Shown one piece after another: positions 1-8,378 of a DNA stretch of 14,215 nt; within the stretch, counting starts at the first letter, position 1; every line of letters begins with the position of its first letter. The notes below the pieces were generated by a model that saw nothing but the letters and a program-made list of their open reading frames with translations, was not told where the DNA came from and searched no databases. Both the position numbers and the translations under genes were made by a program. The stretch is from Bacteroidaceae bacterium. GTDB taxonomy: Bacteria > Bacteroidota > Bacteroidia > Bacteroidales > Bacteroidaceae. The stretch covers positions 1 through 14,215 of the forward strand of contig JALNVG010000047.1 in the NCBI GenBank assembly GCA_023227685.1, given 5' to 3'.

Positions 1-2404
1 TTATTTTTAATCCTGTTGTTTTGACGGGTTGAAAAAGAAGTTGATTATAGCAATCCTTTTTAGTGGTGTAAGGACTTTTGGCTTTAACCTCTTTCCAAAT
101 ATTGTTTTCTTTATAATATAGTTTCCAGCTTTTGGGTACTCTGAAATTTCCATCATACTGATCAAAATCCAGCCAATAGATATCAACGTTTGATACTGTT
201 TCTGTTTTTTTGAATTTGTAGGATAATGATTCCGCTGATCCTTCTTTCTGCCACCAATAAAAGTAAGGTTTGGAAGTATCGGAAGAGCTCTTTGGTTCCC
301 ATTGATCATTAACTCCCCATGCCGGAATTTCTACGGAAGATCTGTTGACAGCATCTTTTTGTATCGGATTGGCGATAGAAAAAGCTTGTGCCTGTGATGC
401 GATGGTTGGTTTGGGGGTAGGATGTGTGTAAGAAGCGGCATCCGGAATCCATACTGTCATCTCATCCGCTCCGCGGTTTTCCCATGTTGAATAAGGAATA
501 GCCGTAAAAGGAACATCTCTTTCTTTTCCATTTTGTTCTACTTCTTTACAAGTGCCTTTTAATGTCACTACACCATTTAATAAGCTTTTATTAAATGTAG
601 CTTTCAAAGGAGTATTAGCTTTGATGTATTTGTTTAAAGCATGCTTGTCTTTTTGGTCACAACCCTCCAAACAGTATACGATAGGACCGCGCTGAATGGA
701 TAGTTTGCCTTTATCGTCTTCAACATTTGGATTGGCTTTAATGAAGCGTACCGACAGTGGCAGGTTTAATTCGATCTTATCACCTTTTACCCAATTCCGG
801 TTAATGGTTATATAACCTTTATCTTCTTTATCTTCTATTGCTTTTCCATTTACAGATAATTTGATGGGTTTCGGTTTGTTGATAAAAGAATAAAGGTCGG
901 AAGGTACAGGAGATGTTTTTGCCCATCCCGGGATGCGTAATTTAATGGCAAATTTAGAACTCACTTGTGGATTGATGGTAAGTTCTATTTTCCCTTTCCA
1001 CGGATAATCTGTGATTTGTTTAATTTCAACGGTATTTGTAGAAGTCTTAATTTCACTCTGACTTTGCACGTAGATATTCACAAAAACGTTATTGTCCTGT
1101 GTGGCATATACATAATTAGGTATGGAGGGCATGAAACGGGTGATATTGCCCGGGCAACAGGCACATCCGAACCATTTCTGGCGTTCATGTTCTCCCGTAG
1201 ATTCTAAAGGATTGTCGTAAAAGAATTTATTTCCGCTCAGAGAAACTCCCGAAATCACACCATTATACATAGCTCGTTCTACAATGTCAAAATACTTAGC
1301 ATCACCTGTAGCTAGAAACATTCGTTGATTCCAAAAAACGTTGGCGATTGCGGCGCACGTTTCGCAATATGCCGTATGGTTGTTTAATTCATAATTCGGT
1401 CCGAATCCTTCGCCTTGAGCCCTTGAGCCCATTCCACCGGTAATATATAATTTTTTACCGGCCATGTTGCTCCATATCCTTTTCAAAGCATTGAAGTAAG
1501 CGGAATCATTGGTTAGAGAAGCTATATCAGCTACTCCGGAATAAAGATATCCCGCACGAACGGCATGACCTTTGATTTCTGTTTGTTTTAATATAGGCAT
1601 GTAGTCTTGGCTGTATTCGCTAAGCTTGTGACCATCTGTTCCGCGACCGGTTTCTTCAATAAAATATTTGGCCATATTGAGATATTTCTTTTCACCGGTT
1701 ACTTTATAGAGTTTACAAAGAGCCATTTCAACAATTGGGTGTCCGGATGGAACGTGTTTTTGGTTTTTATCGGGACCGAAAACTTTGCATACCAAATTGG
1801 CGTTTTTTATAGCTACATCAAGTAACGTGCGTTTTCCCGTAGCTTTATAATGAGCTACAGCAGCCTCATATAAATGTCCGCAGTTATAAAGTTCGTGACT
1901 ATTCAGCTTTTCCCATTTGTGTGTTCCCCACCAGCCGGATAAACGGTAACATTTATTTGTTACGCAAGTAGTTAGATAACCGTCAGGTTCTTGAGCTGCG
2001 GCGATAATATGAATTACACTATCCAAATAAGCATCTAATTTCTTGTCATATTTTACAGCAAGAGAATAAGAAGCTCCCTCTATTATTTTATAAGGATCTG
2101 TATCATCGAAGAGAAAATCACCCCGTTGTTTCCCTTTTTTCATTCCTGCTGCAATGGCAAAATTATCAAACCGTCCATTCTTCTCGCATTCTTTAAATGC
2201 AGAAGGTATGGATATGGTACGATTCGTTTCGATTCGCGGAGCCCAGAATTGATCGGTAAAGTGTACTTTTGTGAATGGCACTTCTTGTATGGGTGCAATA
2301 GGCTTTATTGATGGTGTGTTGCAAGCCGACAGATAAAATAAGGATAAATTCCCTATAATTAATAGAGCAATATTCTCTAAAATAGTATGTGACTTCTTTT
2401 TCAT
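1..2404 (-). CDS. GH127-type beta-L-arabinofuranosidase lipoprotein (3' end missing)
   Basis: The frame is open from the ATG at 2404 to base 1 without a stop: 801 codons are visible and the C-terminus lies beyond the left edge. Residues 1-28 form a lipoprotein signal (basic start, hydrophobic core, lipobox LSAC with Cys28), so the enzyme is probably anchored to a membrane and exposed to the periplasm or cell surface. The body matches the DUF1680/GH127 (alpha/alpha)6-barrel family: NFAIAAGMKKG near the N-terminus, EIKGHAVRAGYLYSGVADIA, ITGGMGSRAQGEGFG, YCETCAAIANVFWNQRMF and WFGCACCPGN. By alignment from memory with Bifidobacterium HypBA1, the zinc and catalytic set is complete: Glu332, Glu348, Cys350, Cys416 and Cys417 (cysteine nucleophile plus Zn ligands). 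Beta-sandwich segments follow, then a C-terminal domain containing SYKFKKTETVSNVDIYWLDF. GH127 enzymes release beta-L-arabinofuranose from plant glycans, but related members (GH146, aceric-acid hydrolases) have other substrates, so the substrate is not certain. The gene is divergent from the HTCS regulator at 2677. Confidence 0.92.
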   Translation of the reverse strand, partial: MKKKSHTILENIALLIIGNLSLFYLSACNTPSIKPIAPIQEVPFTKVHFTDQFWAPRIETNRTISIPSAFKECEKNGRFDNFAIAAGMKKGKQRGDFLFDDTDPYKIIEGASYSLAVKYDKKLDAYLDSVIHIIAAAQEPDGYLTTCVTNKCYRLSGWWGTHKWEKLNSHELYNCGHLYEAAVAHYKATGKRTLLDVAIKNANLVCKVFGPDKNQKHVPSGHPIVEMALCKLYKVTGEKKYLNMAKYFIEETGRGTDGHKLSEYSQDYMPILKQTEIKGHAVRAGYLYSGVADIASLTNDSAYFNALKRIWSNMAGKKLYITGGMGSRAQGEGFGPNYELNNHTAYCETCAAIANVFWNQRMFLATGDAKYFDIVERAMYNGVISGVSLSGNKFFYDNPLESTGEHERQKWFGCACCPGNITRFMPSIPNYVYATQDNNVFVNIYVQSQSEIKTSTNTVEIKQITDYPWKGKIELTINPQVSSKFAIKLRIPGWAKTSPVPSDLYSFINKPKPIKLSVNGKAIEDKEDKGYITINRNWVKGDKIELNLPLSVRFIKANPNVEDDKGKLSIQRGPIVYCLEGCDQKDKHALNKYIKANTPLKATFNKSLLNGVVTLKGTCKEVEQNGKERDVPFTAIPYSTWENRGADEMTVWIPDAASYTHPTPKPTIASQAQAFSIANPIQKDAVNRSSVEIPAWGVNDQWEPKSSSDTSKPYFYWWQKEGSAESLSYKFKKTETVSNVDIYWLDFDQYDGNFRVPKSWKLYYKENNIWKEVKAKSPYTTKKDCYNQLLFQPVKTTGLKI

Positions 2405-2454
2405 GGTAATCATGCTAATAATTTAATTCTTATTGTTTTATAAAGTTTGTAAAG

Positions 2455-2466
2455 CAAAGTAAAATA
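2455..2466 (-). promoter_or_regulatory. Candidate -7 element for the GH127 gene
   Basis: On the minus strand the -7-like box TTACTTTG (bases 2462-2455) matches the Bacteroides TAnnTTTG consensus at 7 of 8 positions and lies about 50 bases before the GH127 ATG. No TTTG is present at the -33 distance, as would be expected if a bound activator substitutes for it. The surrounding 13-mer is repeated exactly upstream of the CE2 gene. This is an inference from sequence only. Confidence 0.35.
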
Positions 2467-2532
2467 AATTTTTTATATCAGATTTGAACAATAGTCTAAT
2501 AGGATGCAAAAATCATATTATATCTTACATTA

Positions 2533-2560
2533 TGTTAATTTACGATAATGTATTGTTAAT
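2533..2560. promoter_or_regulatory. TGTTAAT direct repeats, possible HTCS operator
   Basis: TGTTAAT occurs at 2533-2539 and again at 2554-2560, so the copies start 21 bases apart (two helical turns) in the same orientation. A related TGTTATAT follows at 2573-2580. AraC-family DNA-binding domains commonly bind direct repeats at this spacing, and the region lies between the HTCS gene and its probable target GH127. The AT-rich background makes chance repeats possible. Short inverted repeats CATTAT/ATAATG (2528-2533 and 2545-2550) and TATTG/CAATA (2551-2565) overlap the same stretch. Confidence 0.3.
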
Positions 2561-2676
2561 CAATAAGTTGTTTGTTATATGAAGATTATTCTTTTATCTT
2601 TTTGGACTATAATTAGGGTTGTTTTATTAAATATTTTGTAAAATTGCACTTAATATATTAATGCCTATTAAATGCT

Positions 2677-5600
2677 ATGAACAGATTATATATGTTTCTG
2701 CTTACATTGTTGATTTCTAATTTTTTGTTTGCCACCGAAAATACATTTCGGTTTCATCATATCACGGTAGAAAATGGTTTGCCTTCGAATTGTGTGCGGG
2801 CTATACTCCAGGATAAGAAGGGCTTTCTCTGGTTTGGTACAGATGAGGGTTTGGCATGTTATGATGGTGTAAGTATGAAAGTCTATAAGCAAAACAGAGA
2901 TAAAAACGGATTGTTGCATTATGATATTGGTGCAATTTATCAAGACAACAACGAAGATTTATGGTTAGGTACAGACCATGGTATAACAATCTTTGATTAT
3001 CGTACGGCGACATTCAGATCTTTTGATATAAAGACGGATAAGGGAATCAATATAAATACGAATGTTAGTTCTTTAACTTCAGACAAAGAAGGTAATTTGT
3101 GGATTTCCACTGTCAATCAGGGAGTATTTAATTATAATATGAAAAGCCATGAATTGATTCAATATCGTTTTTCTGAACATTTAGGATACGTTTCTTTTAT
3201 ATTTGTAGATAGTGGGAATAGAGTTTGGGTTACGGTAAGTAATCATCGTTTTCCTCTTTATAAATTAAATAGAGTTAATAATACCTTTGAGCCCTTTAAA
3301 CTCTATTATACAAATGGAGTACGAGATTCTCAATCATTATCCATAGGCGAAGATTCATCTCATTTTCTGTGGTTGGGTACTTGGGATGGTGGTTTGCAAA
3401 AAGTAGATCGATTTACAGGTGAGACTACATCTTATCTTCTTCCAAAAGATGAAAAAGTAGTAAAGCACATTCATTCTATTATGAAATATAGTTCCAACCA
3501 ATTGTTGCTAGGTACCGATGACGGATTGATACTGTTTAATACGGACTCCGGTGATTATCATTTTTATACTTGTAATGAGACAAATGCATTGTCACTGTCT
3601 GATCGTTTTATTTATCCTATTATAAAAGATACCGAAGGTGGTATTTGGATTGGAACTTATTATGGGGGTGTTAATTATGTTTCGCCTGATGTAAATCAGT
3701 TTGAATGTTTTTCTCATTCTCAATTTGAGAATTCCGTCAATGGTAAAGTTATCAATCGCTTTTGTGAAGGTAAGGATGGCAATATTTGGATTGCATCCGA
3801 TGACGGAGGGCTGAATCTTTATTCCCCTAAGTCGGGACTTTTTAGAAACTACATGCCGGCTAACAATAAAAACAGTTTGTCTTTTTATAATGTTCATGCG
3901 CTCTGTCTCGATAATGATAAATTATGGGTGGGTACTTATACCGGTGGGCTGAATGTGTTGGATACGAATACGGGATTTTTTAAAGTATATTCTCATTTAA
4001 CTGATAATTCGAGTTCAATTGGTGATGCAAGTGTATATGCCATTTTTAAGGATCGTGAAAACAGAATATGGATAGGTACAATGGCAGGGATAGATCTTTA
4101 TGACAGAGCAAAAGATAATTTTTTGCATATTAAAAGAACAGGTATTATGGTTATAGATATTGATCAAGATAAGAGTGGTAATATCTGGTTTTCTACACAA
4201 GGTGATGGCATTTATAAATATGATGTGAAAAATAAAAGCTGGAAACATTATATTTATAGTAAAGATATAAATTCTTTGCCTAACAATACCGTGAATAATA
4301 TATTGGTTGATGCCCGAGGTGATATTTGGGTTGGCACAATGGATGGTCTATGTAAATATAATCTTAAGAAAGATAATTTTGAACGTATCCGACTAGACAT
4401 CCCCAGTAATAACATCTGTTGTGTTCTCGAAGATCAGCACGTGTTTTGGATTACTACTACAAATGGTTTGGTGAAATATACGCCGGGTGAGGGTTGTAAA
4501 GTTTATACAAAACGTGATGGGTTGCAGAATGGTCAGTTTCTGCCAAATTCGGGTATTAAAACTTCTGATGGTAAGATTTATATAGGTTCTGTGAATGGAT
4601 TTAATTCTTTCTATTCTTATCGTATTCGTTTAAATCATATAGCACCCCCCGTATACATCACCGGATTGGAAATATTTAATAAAAAAGTGAATGTAGGTAG
4701 TAAGCTTTTGCCTAAAGCTCTGCAAGAAACAAACCAATTGGATTTGTCCTATAAGGATAATGTTATTAGTCTTATTTTTTCGTCTTTGAGTTATTGTATT
4801 CCGCAGAAGAATCAATATGCTTATAAAATGGTAGGTTTTGATAAAGATTGGAATTATGTCGGCTCACAAAACAAGGCTACTTATACTAATCTGCCGGCCG
4901 GTACATATGTCTTTAAGGTAAAGGGGACAAACAATGATGGTATATGGAATGAGAAGGATGCATCCATAAAAATTGTTGTTCATCCTCCTTTTTATCTAAC
5001 CGCTGGTTTTAAGATCTTTTATTTCATTTTGTTGCTTTCGGTTATTGGCTTTTTTATTCGTTATTTGTTGTGGCGGTCGGAGAAGAAAAATGCCGAGGTC
5101 ATTAGGCAAATGAATTTAGATAAGGAAAAGGAAGTACAAAAAGCTAAGATTGGATTTTTCACGATGATAGCACATGAGATACGTACTCCGGTTTCGCTGA
5201 TCATCGGTCCGTTGGAGAAAATATTATCTAAAACCTCGGAGTTGCCTCAAGGTATGCTTGATGATTTAAATATTATCGAAAGGAATAGTCGTAGATTACT
5301 TTCTCTTGTCAACCAATTGCTTGATTTCAGGAAAATTGAACAGGGACCCGTACAGATCAATTGTGCTACATTAAATATCAGTCAGTTAATGAGAACCATT
5401 AGTGAGCGATTCGATCCGTTTGTGAAATTGCATGGTGCAGAATTGAAAGTTGAATATCCCGATGAACATTTCACAGCTGATGTTGACGCTGAGGCTATCA
5501 CGAAGGTTGTGAGTAATCTGTTGACCAATGCTTGCAAATTTACAAAGGATGAAGTAAAGCTTTCTTGTTTTGTTTTTCAGGAACGTGGTGAATTTATGAT

Positions 5601-6675
5601 TTCTGTTGCAGATAATGGTAGAGGTATTAAAAAGGAAAATCAGCATAAGATTTTCGATTCTTTTTATCAGGGGCAGAATGACAAACCCGGTACCGGAATA
5701 GGGCTTGCTATTGTAAAAGCTTTTGTGGAAGCACACAGAGGGTATATTGAAGTTGAATCGGAAGAGGGCAAAGGAGCTGTTTTTCAAGTTCTTTTACCGA
5801 TAAAACAGTCTGGTTGTTTGAAGGAAAAGACGGTGATTGATGCTTCCGGCGTTTATATTGATGTTTTGCCCGAGAATCATTCATTGCCTTCTTCGGGTGA
5901 TAAGCCTATGATATTGGTTGTTGATGATAATGAAGAGATGCTTGATTTTCTTTCCGGTAGTTTTTCAGAGCAATATAAGGTGCTAGTTGCAAAAGATGGC
6001 ATAGAAGCATTGGATATATTAAAAAGTAATGATGTGATTTTGATTGTATGTGATTGGATGATGCCTCGCATGGATGGGATCGAACTTTGTAAAGCCATTC
6101 GATCCAATCAACTGACCAGTCATATACCTTTTATATTGCTTACGGCAAAAACAGATATGCATTCGCGTATTGAGGGGATGGATTGTGGGGCAGATGTTTA
6201 TATCGAAAAGCCTTTTTCTGTACAGTATCTTAATGCTTGTATAAAGAACTTAATGGATTTGCGCAAACAACTAAGAGAGAAATTTTCAATGATGCCGTTT
6301 TTCCCTTTGAATAGTATTGCAGGAAATACGGCTGATGAAGAATTCCTTATTCGCATGAATAAGATTATCGAAGAGAATTTTTCCAATTCAGATTTATCTG
6401 TTGATTTTCTTGCCAAACGTCTGTGTATCAGTCGTTCCGGATTATTTGCCAAGATAAAAAACTTGGCAAATATAACTCCGAATGAATTGATACAACTTGT
6501 TCGGCTGAAAAAGGCTGCCACACTTTTGGCTGAGAAAAAATATAGGGTCAACGAAATCAGCTATATGGTGGGGTTCAATAATCCTTCTTATTTCTCTAAG
6601 TGCTTTTTAAAACAATTCGGCGTGAAGCCCGCTGATTTTACTGCAGATTTAAAAGATAGACCAGCCTTTGTATGA
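2677..6675 (+). CDS. Hybrid two-component system sensor/regulator (HTCS)
   Basis: This 1332-residue protein combines sensor kinase and response regulator in one chain, the standard in-cluster regulator of Bacteroides glycan loci. Order: signal peptide or N-terminal anchor (1-19); periplasmic sensor with 14 Reg_prop blades (WFGT, WLGT, WIGT-type motifs from about residue 50 to 638), i.e. two seven-bladed propellers; Y_Y_Y domain (about 705-770); one membrane span (about 778-799); dimerisation/phospho-acceptor domain with His833 in AHEIRTP; ATPase with N-box Asn951, DNGRG at 979-983 and GTGIGL at 1005-1010; receiver with Asp1083/Asp1084, phospho-acceptor Asp1126, Thr1156 and Lys1178; AraC-type helix-turn-helix (about 1222-1325). 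All key catalytic residues are present, so it should be active. In this family a glycan fragment binds the propellers, phosphate moves His to Asp, and the C-terminal domain activates nearby glycosidase genes. Likely targets here are GH127 (divergent) and CE2, by inference from position. The ligand is unknown. Confidence 0.97.
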   Translation: MNRLYMFLLTLLISNFLFATENTFRFHHITVENGLPSNCVRAILQDKKGFLWFGTDEGLACYDGVSMKVYKQNRDKNGLLHYDIGAIYQDNNEDLWLGTDHGITIFDYRTATFRSFDIKTDKGININTNVSSLTSDKEGNLWISTVNQGVFNYNMKSHELIQYRFSEHLGYVSFIFVDSGNRVWVTVSNHRFPLYKLNRVNNTFEPFKLYYTNGVRDSQSLSIGEDSSHFLWLGTWDGGLQKVDRFTGETTSYLLPKDEKVVKHIHSIMKYSSNQLLLGTDDGLILFNTDSGDYHFYTCNETNALSLSDRFIYPIIKDTEGGIWIGTYYGGVNYVSPDVNQFECFSHSQFENSVNGKVINRFCEGKDGNIWIASDDGGLNLYSPKSGLFRNYMPANNKNSLSFYNVHALCLDNDKLWVGTYTGGLNVLDTNTGFFKVYSHLTDNSSSIGDASVYAIFKDRENRIWIGTMAGIDLYDRAKDNFLHIKRTGIMVIDIDQDKSGNIWFSTQGDGIYKYDVKNKSWKHYIYSKDINSLPNNTVNNILVDARGDIWVGTMDGLCKYNLKKDNFERIRLDIPSNNICCVLEDQHVFWITTTNGLVKYTPGEGCKVYTKRDGLQNGQFLPNSGIKTSDGKIYIGSVNGFNSFYSYRIRLNHIAPPVYITGLEIFNKKVNVGSKLLPKALQETNQLDLSYKDNVISLIFSSLSYCIPQKNQYAYKMVGFDKDWNYVGSQNKATYTNLPAGTYVFKVKGTNNDGIWNEKDASIKIVVHPPFYLTAGFKIFYFILLLSVIGFFIRYLLWRSEKKNAEVIRQMNLDKEKEVQKAKIGFFTMIAHEIRTPVSLIIGPLEKILSKTSELPQGMLDDLNIIERNSRRLLSLVNQLLDFRKIEQGPVQINCATLNISQLMRTISERFDPFVKLHGAELKVEYPDEHFTADVDAEAITKVVSNLLTNACKFTKDEVKLSCFVFQERGEFMISVADNGRGIKKENQHKIFDSFYQGQNDKPGTGIGLAIVKAFVEAHRGYIEVESEEGKGAVFQVLLPIKQSGCLKEKTVIDASGVYIDVLPENHSLPSSGDKPMILVVDDNEEMLDFLSGSFSEQYKVLVAKDGIEALDILKSNDVILIVCDWMMPRMDGIELCKAIRSNQLTSHIPFILLTAKTDMHSRIEGMDCGADVYIEKPFSVQYLNACIKNLMDLRKQLREKFSMMPFFPLNSIAGNTADEEFLIRMNKIIEENFSNSDLSVDFLAKRLCISRSGLFAKIKNLANITPNELIQLVRLKKAATLLAEKKYRVNEISYMVGFNNPSYFSKCFLKQFGVKPADFTADLKDRPAFV

Positions 6676-6929
6676 ATGATATAGTCTTAATACAGAAGAT
6701 AATTACTTGAAATTTTTGCATCAGGCGAAAATAAATTTTGTATCGCAAACGTTGGGTAAATGCATCGTGTCTTATCCTCTTTACGGTTGACTAAATTAAT
6801 TTATAATCCTTATATTGGTTGTCTAATTTATTTATTAACCTCTTAATCCTAGAATGAGTTTACTTTGATATACAAAGTAAATTGACAAATAACTACCTAT
6901 GGCAGGACAAGTCAGTTTGGAGGAATTAG
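6676..6929. other. Convergent intergenic region with a palindrome
   Basis: These 254 bases separate the 3' ends of the HTCS (plus) and CE2 (minus) genes. No GC-rich hairpin with a T-run, i.e. no textbook terminator, was found. The only strong structure is the inverted repeat at 6859-6881. A 22-codon plus-strand frame starts with ATG at 6899 and ends at 6967, overlapping the end of the CE2 gene in antisense. It has no recognisable homology to me and is not called as a gene. Confidence 0.5.
6859..6881. repeat. Perfect 9-base inverted repeat TTTACTTTG / CAAAGTAAA
   Basis: TTTACTTTG (6859-6867), loop ATATA, CAAAGTAAA (6873-6881). A G-T and an A-T pair extend the stem outward by two if transcribed. 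The arms contain only two G-C pairs each and no T-tract follows, so a terminator is possible but weak. A protein-binding palindrome is an alternative. The arm sequence is the core of the 13-mer found upstream of GH127 and CE2. Confidence 0.5.
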
Positions 6930-8027
6930 CTATTTTACAACTTTATTTTCTAAAGGCCAGTTCATGATAGTTGAGATACGTGGAATTAATGTCATAGCTA
7001 TTTTTTTTTGACCGGAATAATTGGGGTGTGAATCTGCGCCCATATCAGATTTTCGGCCTACGATATCTTCCATCGGATTATTTACGAAAAGATATTTATC
7101 AGCTTTCATTATAGTCTTTAGCTTAATGAGACAGTGGACCGTTAATCCGCCGGAGTGCGGAATGACACAAAGAATCGGTACATTATTGTATTCTGTACGA
7201 AGTTGATGAATCATTTTGATGTATCCGTCGATAAATTCGTCATCAGTAGGTACCGGCTTAGTAGAGAAATCGTTTGTACCAAGATTGATTAATATTAAAT
7301 CCGGTTTATCAGAACCTAATTTGCAGATAATTGACGGATCGAAATCATCATAAAGATGTGTCATACGGGTCAATAGCGTGTTTTTTGACAGTTGAACTGA
7401 ATCTCCATAATTTCTTACCATGCCTCGTCCCGAATGGGCTACCAATGTATAGTCCGCATCAAAGTATCGGGCTAAAATACAACCGTAGGCCTTGTTGCAA
7501 TTTTCGGTTTCAAGTTTGAAGTGTGCAGAAGGGTCGTTTCCCTCGGAACCATATCCGCAAGTATATGAATCACCATAAATTTCTATCTTACGCGATTTCT
7601 TTGAAACAGGCTTTAACTTTCCACCCGGTGCTAATAATAGTTGGTGAATTGTAGTACAACCATATTCCCCTTCGGTGCATTTCTGTAATTTCAATTGATG
7701 AAATTCATGGCTTAACCCTGAGGCCAGAACGATTAAAGAATCTTTTCCGGTTAATTCGATTTTGCGTACCCATTTACCGTCAATGAACAAGTTGTGATAA
7801 CTCTTGCCTGATTCGGAGATACGTATGCTGACTGAGCCGCCCGAAAATTTTGTTTGCCAGTACGTACCTATCCAATCATAACGAACCGAACCGTCGGAAA
7901 GTGTTTGCGTACGTCCAACGAAGCGGATAGCATCCGAGTTGGGTTTTACGACTACGTCTTTATTACCGGCAGAAATTGATAAAGGTAAAATCAGGCAAAT
8001 CAATAAGATAAGATTCAATTTTTTCAT
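6930..8027 (-). CDS. Secreted CE2-type SGNH carbohydrate acetyl esterase
   Basis: This 365-residue protein has a signal peptide (MKKLNLILLICLILPLSISA). An N-terminal jelly-roll domain (about 25-140, with residues such as GTYWQTKFSGGSVSIRI) is followed by an SGNH hydrolase domain. Catalytic landmarks: Ser154 in IEIYGDSYTCGYG, the block III motif GTND with Asn252, and the block V motif DSHPNYSGQ with Asp332 and His334. This two-domain order and the GDSYTCGYG form are typical of carbohydrate esterase family 2, which removes acetyl groups, often from O-6 of hexoses in plant polysaccharides. It probably works in the periplasm on acetylated oligosaccharides. The frame can be extended to an ATG at 8060 (11 extra residues), but that ATG abuts a promoter-like box and would bury the signal peptide, so 8027 is preferred. 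It is convergent with the HTCS gene and faces a 351-base gap upstream, so it seems to have its own promoter. Confidence 0.88.
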   Translation of the reverse strand: MKKLNLILLICLILPLSISAGNKDVVVKPNSDAIRFVGRTQTLSDGSVRYDWIGTYWQTKFSGGSVSIRISESGKSYHNLFIDGKWVRKIELTGKDSLIVLASGLSHEFHQLKLQKCTEGEYGCTTIHQLLLAPGGKLKPVSKKSRKIEIYGDSYTCGYGSEGNDPSAHFKLETENCNKAYGCILARYFDADYTLVAHSGRGMVRNYGDSVQLSKNTLLTRMTHLYDDFDPSIICKLGSDKPDLILINLGTNDFSTKPVPTDDEFIDGYIKMIHQLRTEYNNVPILCVIPHSGGLTVHCLIKLKTIMKADKYLFVNNPMEDIVGRKSDMGADSHPNYSGQKKIAMTLIPRISTIMNWPLENKVVK

Positions 8028-8056
8028 TTTAAAATAGATTTTAATGGTACGATGTT

Positions 8057-8069
8057 GCAAAGTAAAATA
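8057..8069 (-). promoter_or_regulatory. Candidate -7 element for the CE2 gene
   Basis: The minus-strand sequence TATTTTACTTTGC carries the -7-like box TTACTTTG (8065-8058), about 30 bases before the chosen ATG at 8027. It is identical over 13 bases to the element upstream of GH127 (2454-2466). No -33 TTTG is seen at the right spacing. The placement also argues against translation starting at 8060. Confidence 0.35.
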
Positions 8070-8184
8070 TAAAAAATTGCTAATCGTAGTGTTTTGAGAG
8101 AAAGATAATTAAATTTATAATAAAAAAGAGAAATTGAATATTTTTTAAAATTATAGAAGAATATAAGTTCTTTTATGTTTTTAT

Positions 8185-8301
8185 CTAAATTTTTCTTTTA
8201 AAAAGCGGATAGCTGACGAGCCAACAAATCATAACAAAAACAACCGCATAAACGAGCGATGCCAGAAAATCATATACTTCTTCATGGCTTATACTTTTGT
8301 G
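8185..8301 (-). pseudogene. C-terminal remnant of a membrane protein (DUF5009/acyltransferase-like)
   Basis: Reading the minus strand from 8301 to the TAG at 8185-8187 gives 38 residues without a start codon, preceded in frame by a TAA at 8302-8304. The middle is a clear transmembrane helix (DFLASLVYAVVFVMICWLVS) followed by a short basic tail (YPLFKRKI). From memory this pattern resembles the last helix and KRKI tail of DUF5009/DUF1624 (heparan-alpha-glucosaminide N-acetyltransferase-like) proteins, which are frequent in Bacteroides glycan loci. The rest of the gene (expected about 350-400 codons) is absent, so this would be a relic of a gene once lying between GH28 and CE2. The family assignment is tentative. 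A chance hydrophobic frame is the alternative. Confidence 0.4.
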
Positions 8302-8378
8302 TTAGCTAAACTTGTAGTGCATGTTTTTATACGATACAAGTTTTTTTAATTATTAATAAGTTGTATAAATGTTCATTT

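Larger units (their letters stand above)
8028..8378. other. Gene-free stretch between GH28 and CE2
   Basis: No intact gene lies here. The left part (8058-8069) holds the CE2 promoter-like box. Bases 8185-8301 hold an apparent membrane-protein remnant on the minus strand. Bases 8302-8378 are AT-rich and contain no structure I can name. The stretch probably marks a deletion or gene loss between the GH92-GH28 unit and the CE2 gene. Confidence 0.6.

Noticed and set aside
7..309. A 100-codon minus-strand open frame at the left edge
   Set aside because: It is a shadow in another frame of the GH127 gene, whose correct frame runs open from 2404 to base 1 and encodes the recognisable C-terminal domain there.
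2677..6675. Possibility that the HTCS is degenerate
   Set aside because: The phospho-acceptor His833, ATP-binding boxes, Asp1126, Thr1156, Lys1178 and the helix-turn-helix are all present in one uninterrupted frame.
6724..6746. Hairpin-like sequence after the HTCS gene (GCGA...TCGC with an inner AAAAT/ATTTT)
   Set aside because: The stem is interrupted by a four-base bulge and has no T-run, so it is not called as a terminator.
8028..8060. Upstream ATG at 8060 for the CE2 gene
   Set aside because: It would put 11 polar residues before a clean signal peptide and overlaps the -7-like box, so the ATG at 8027 is the better start.
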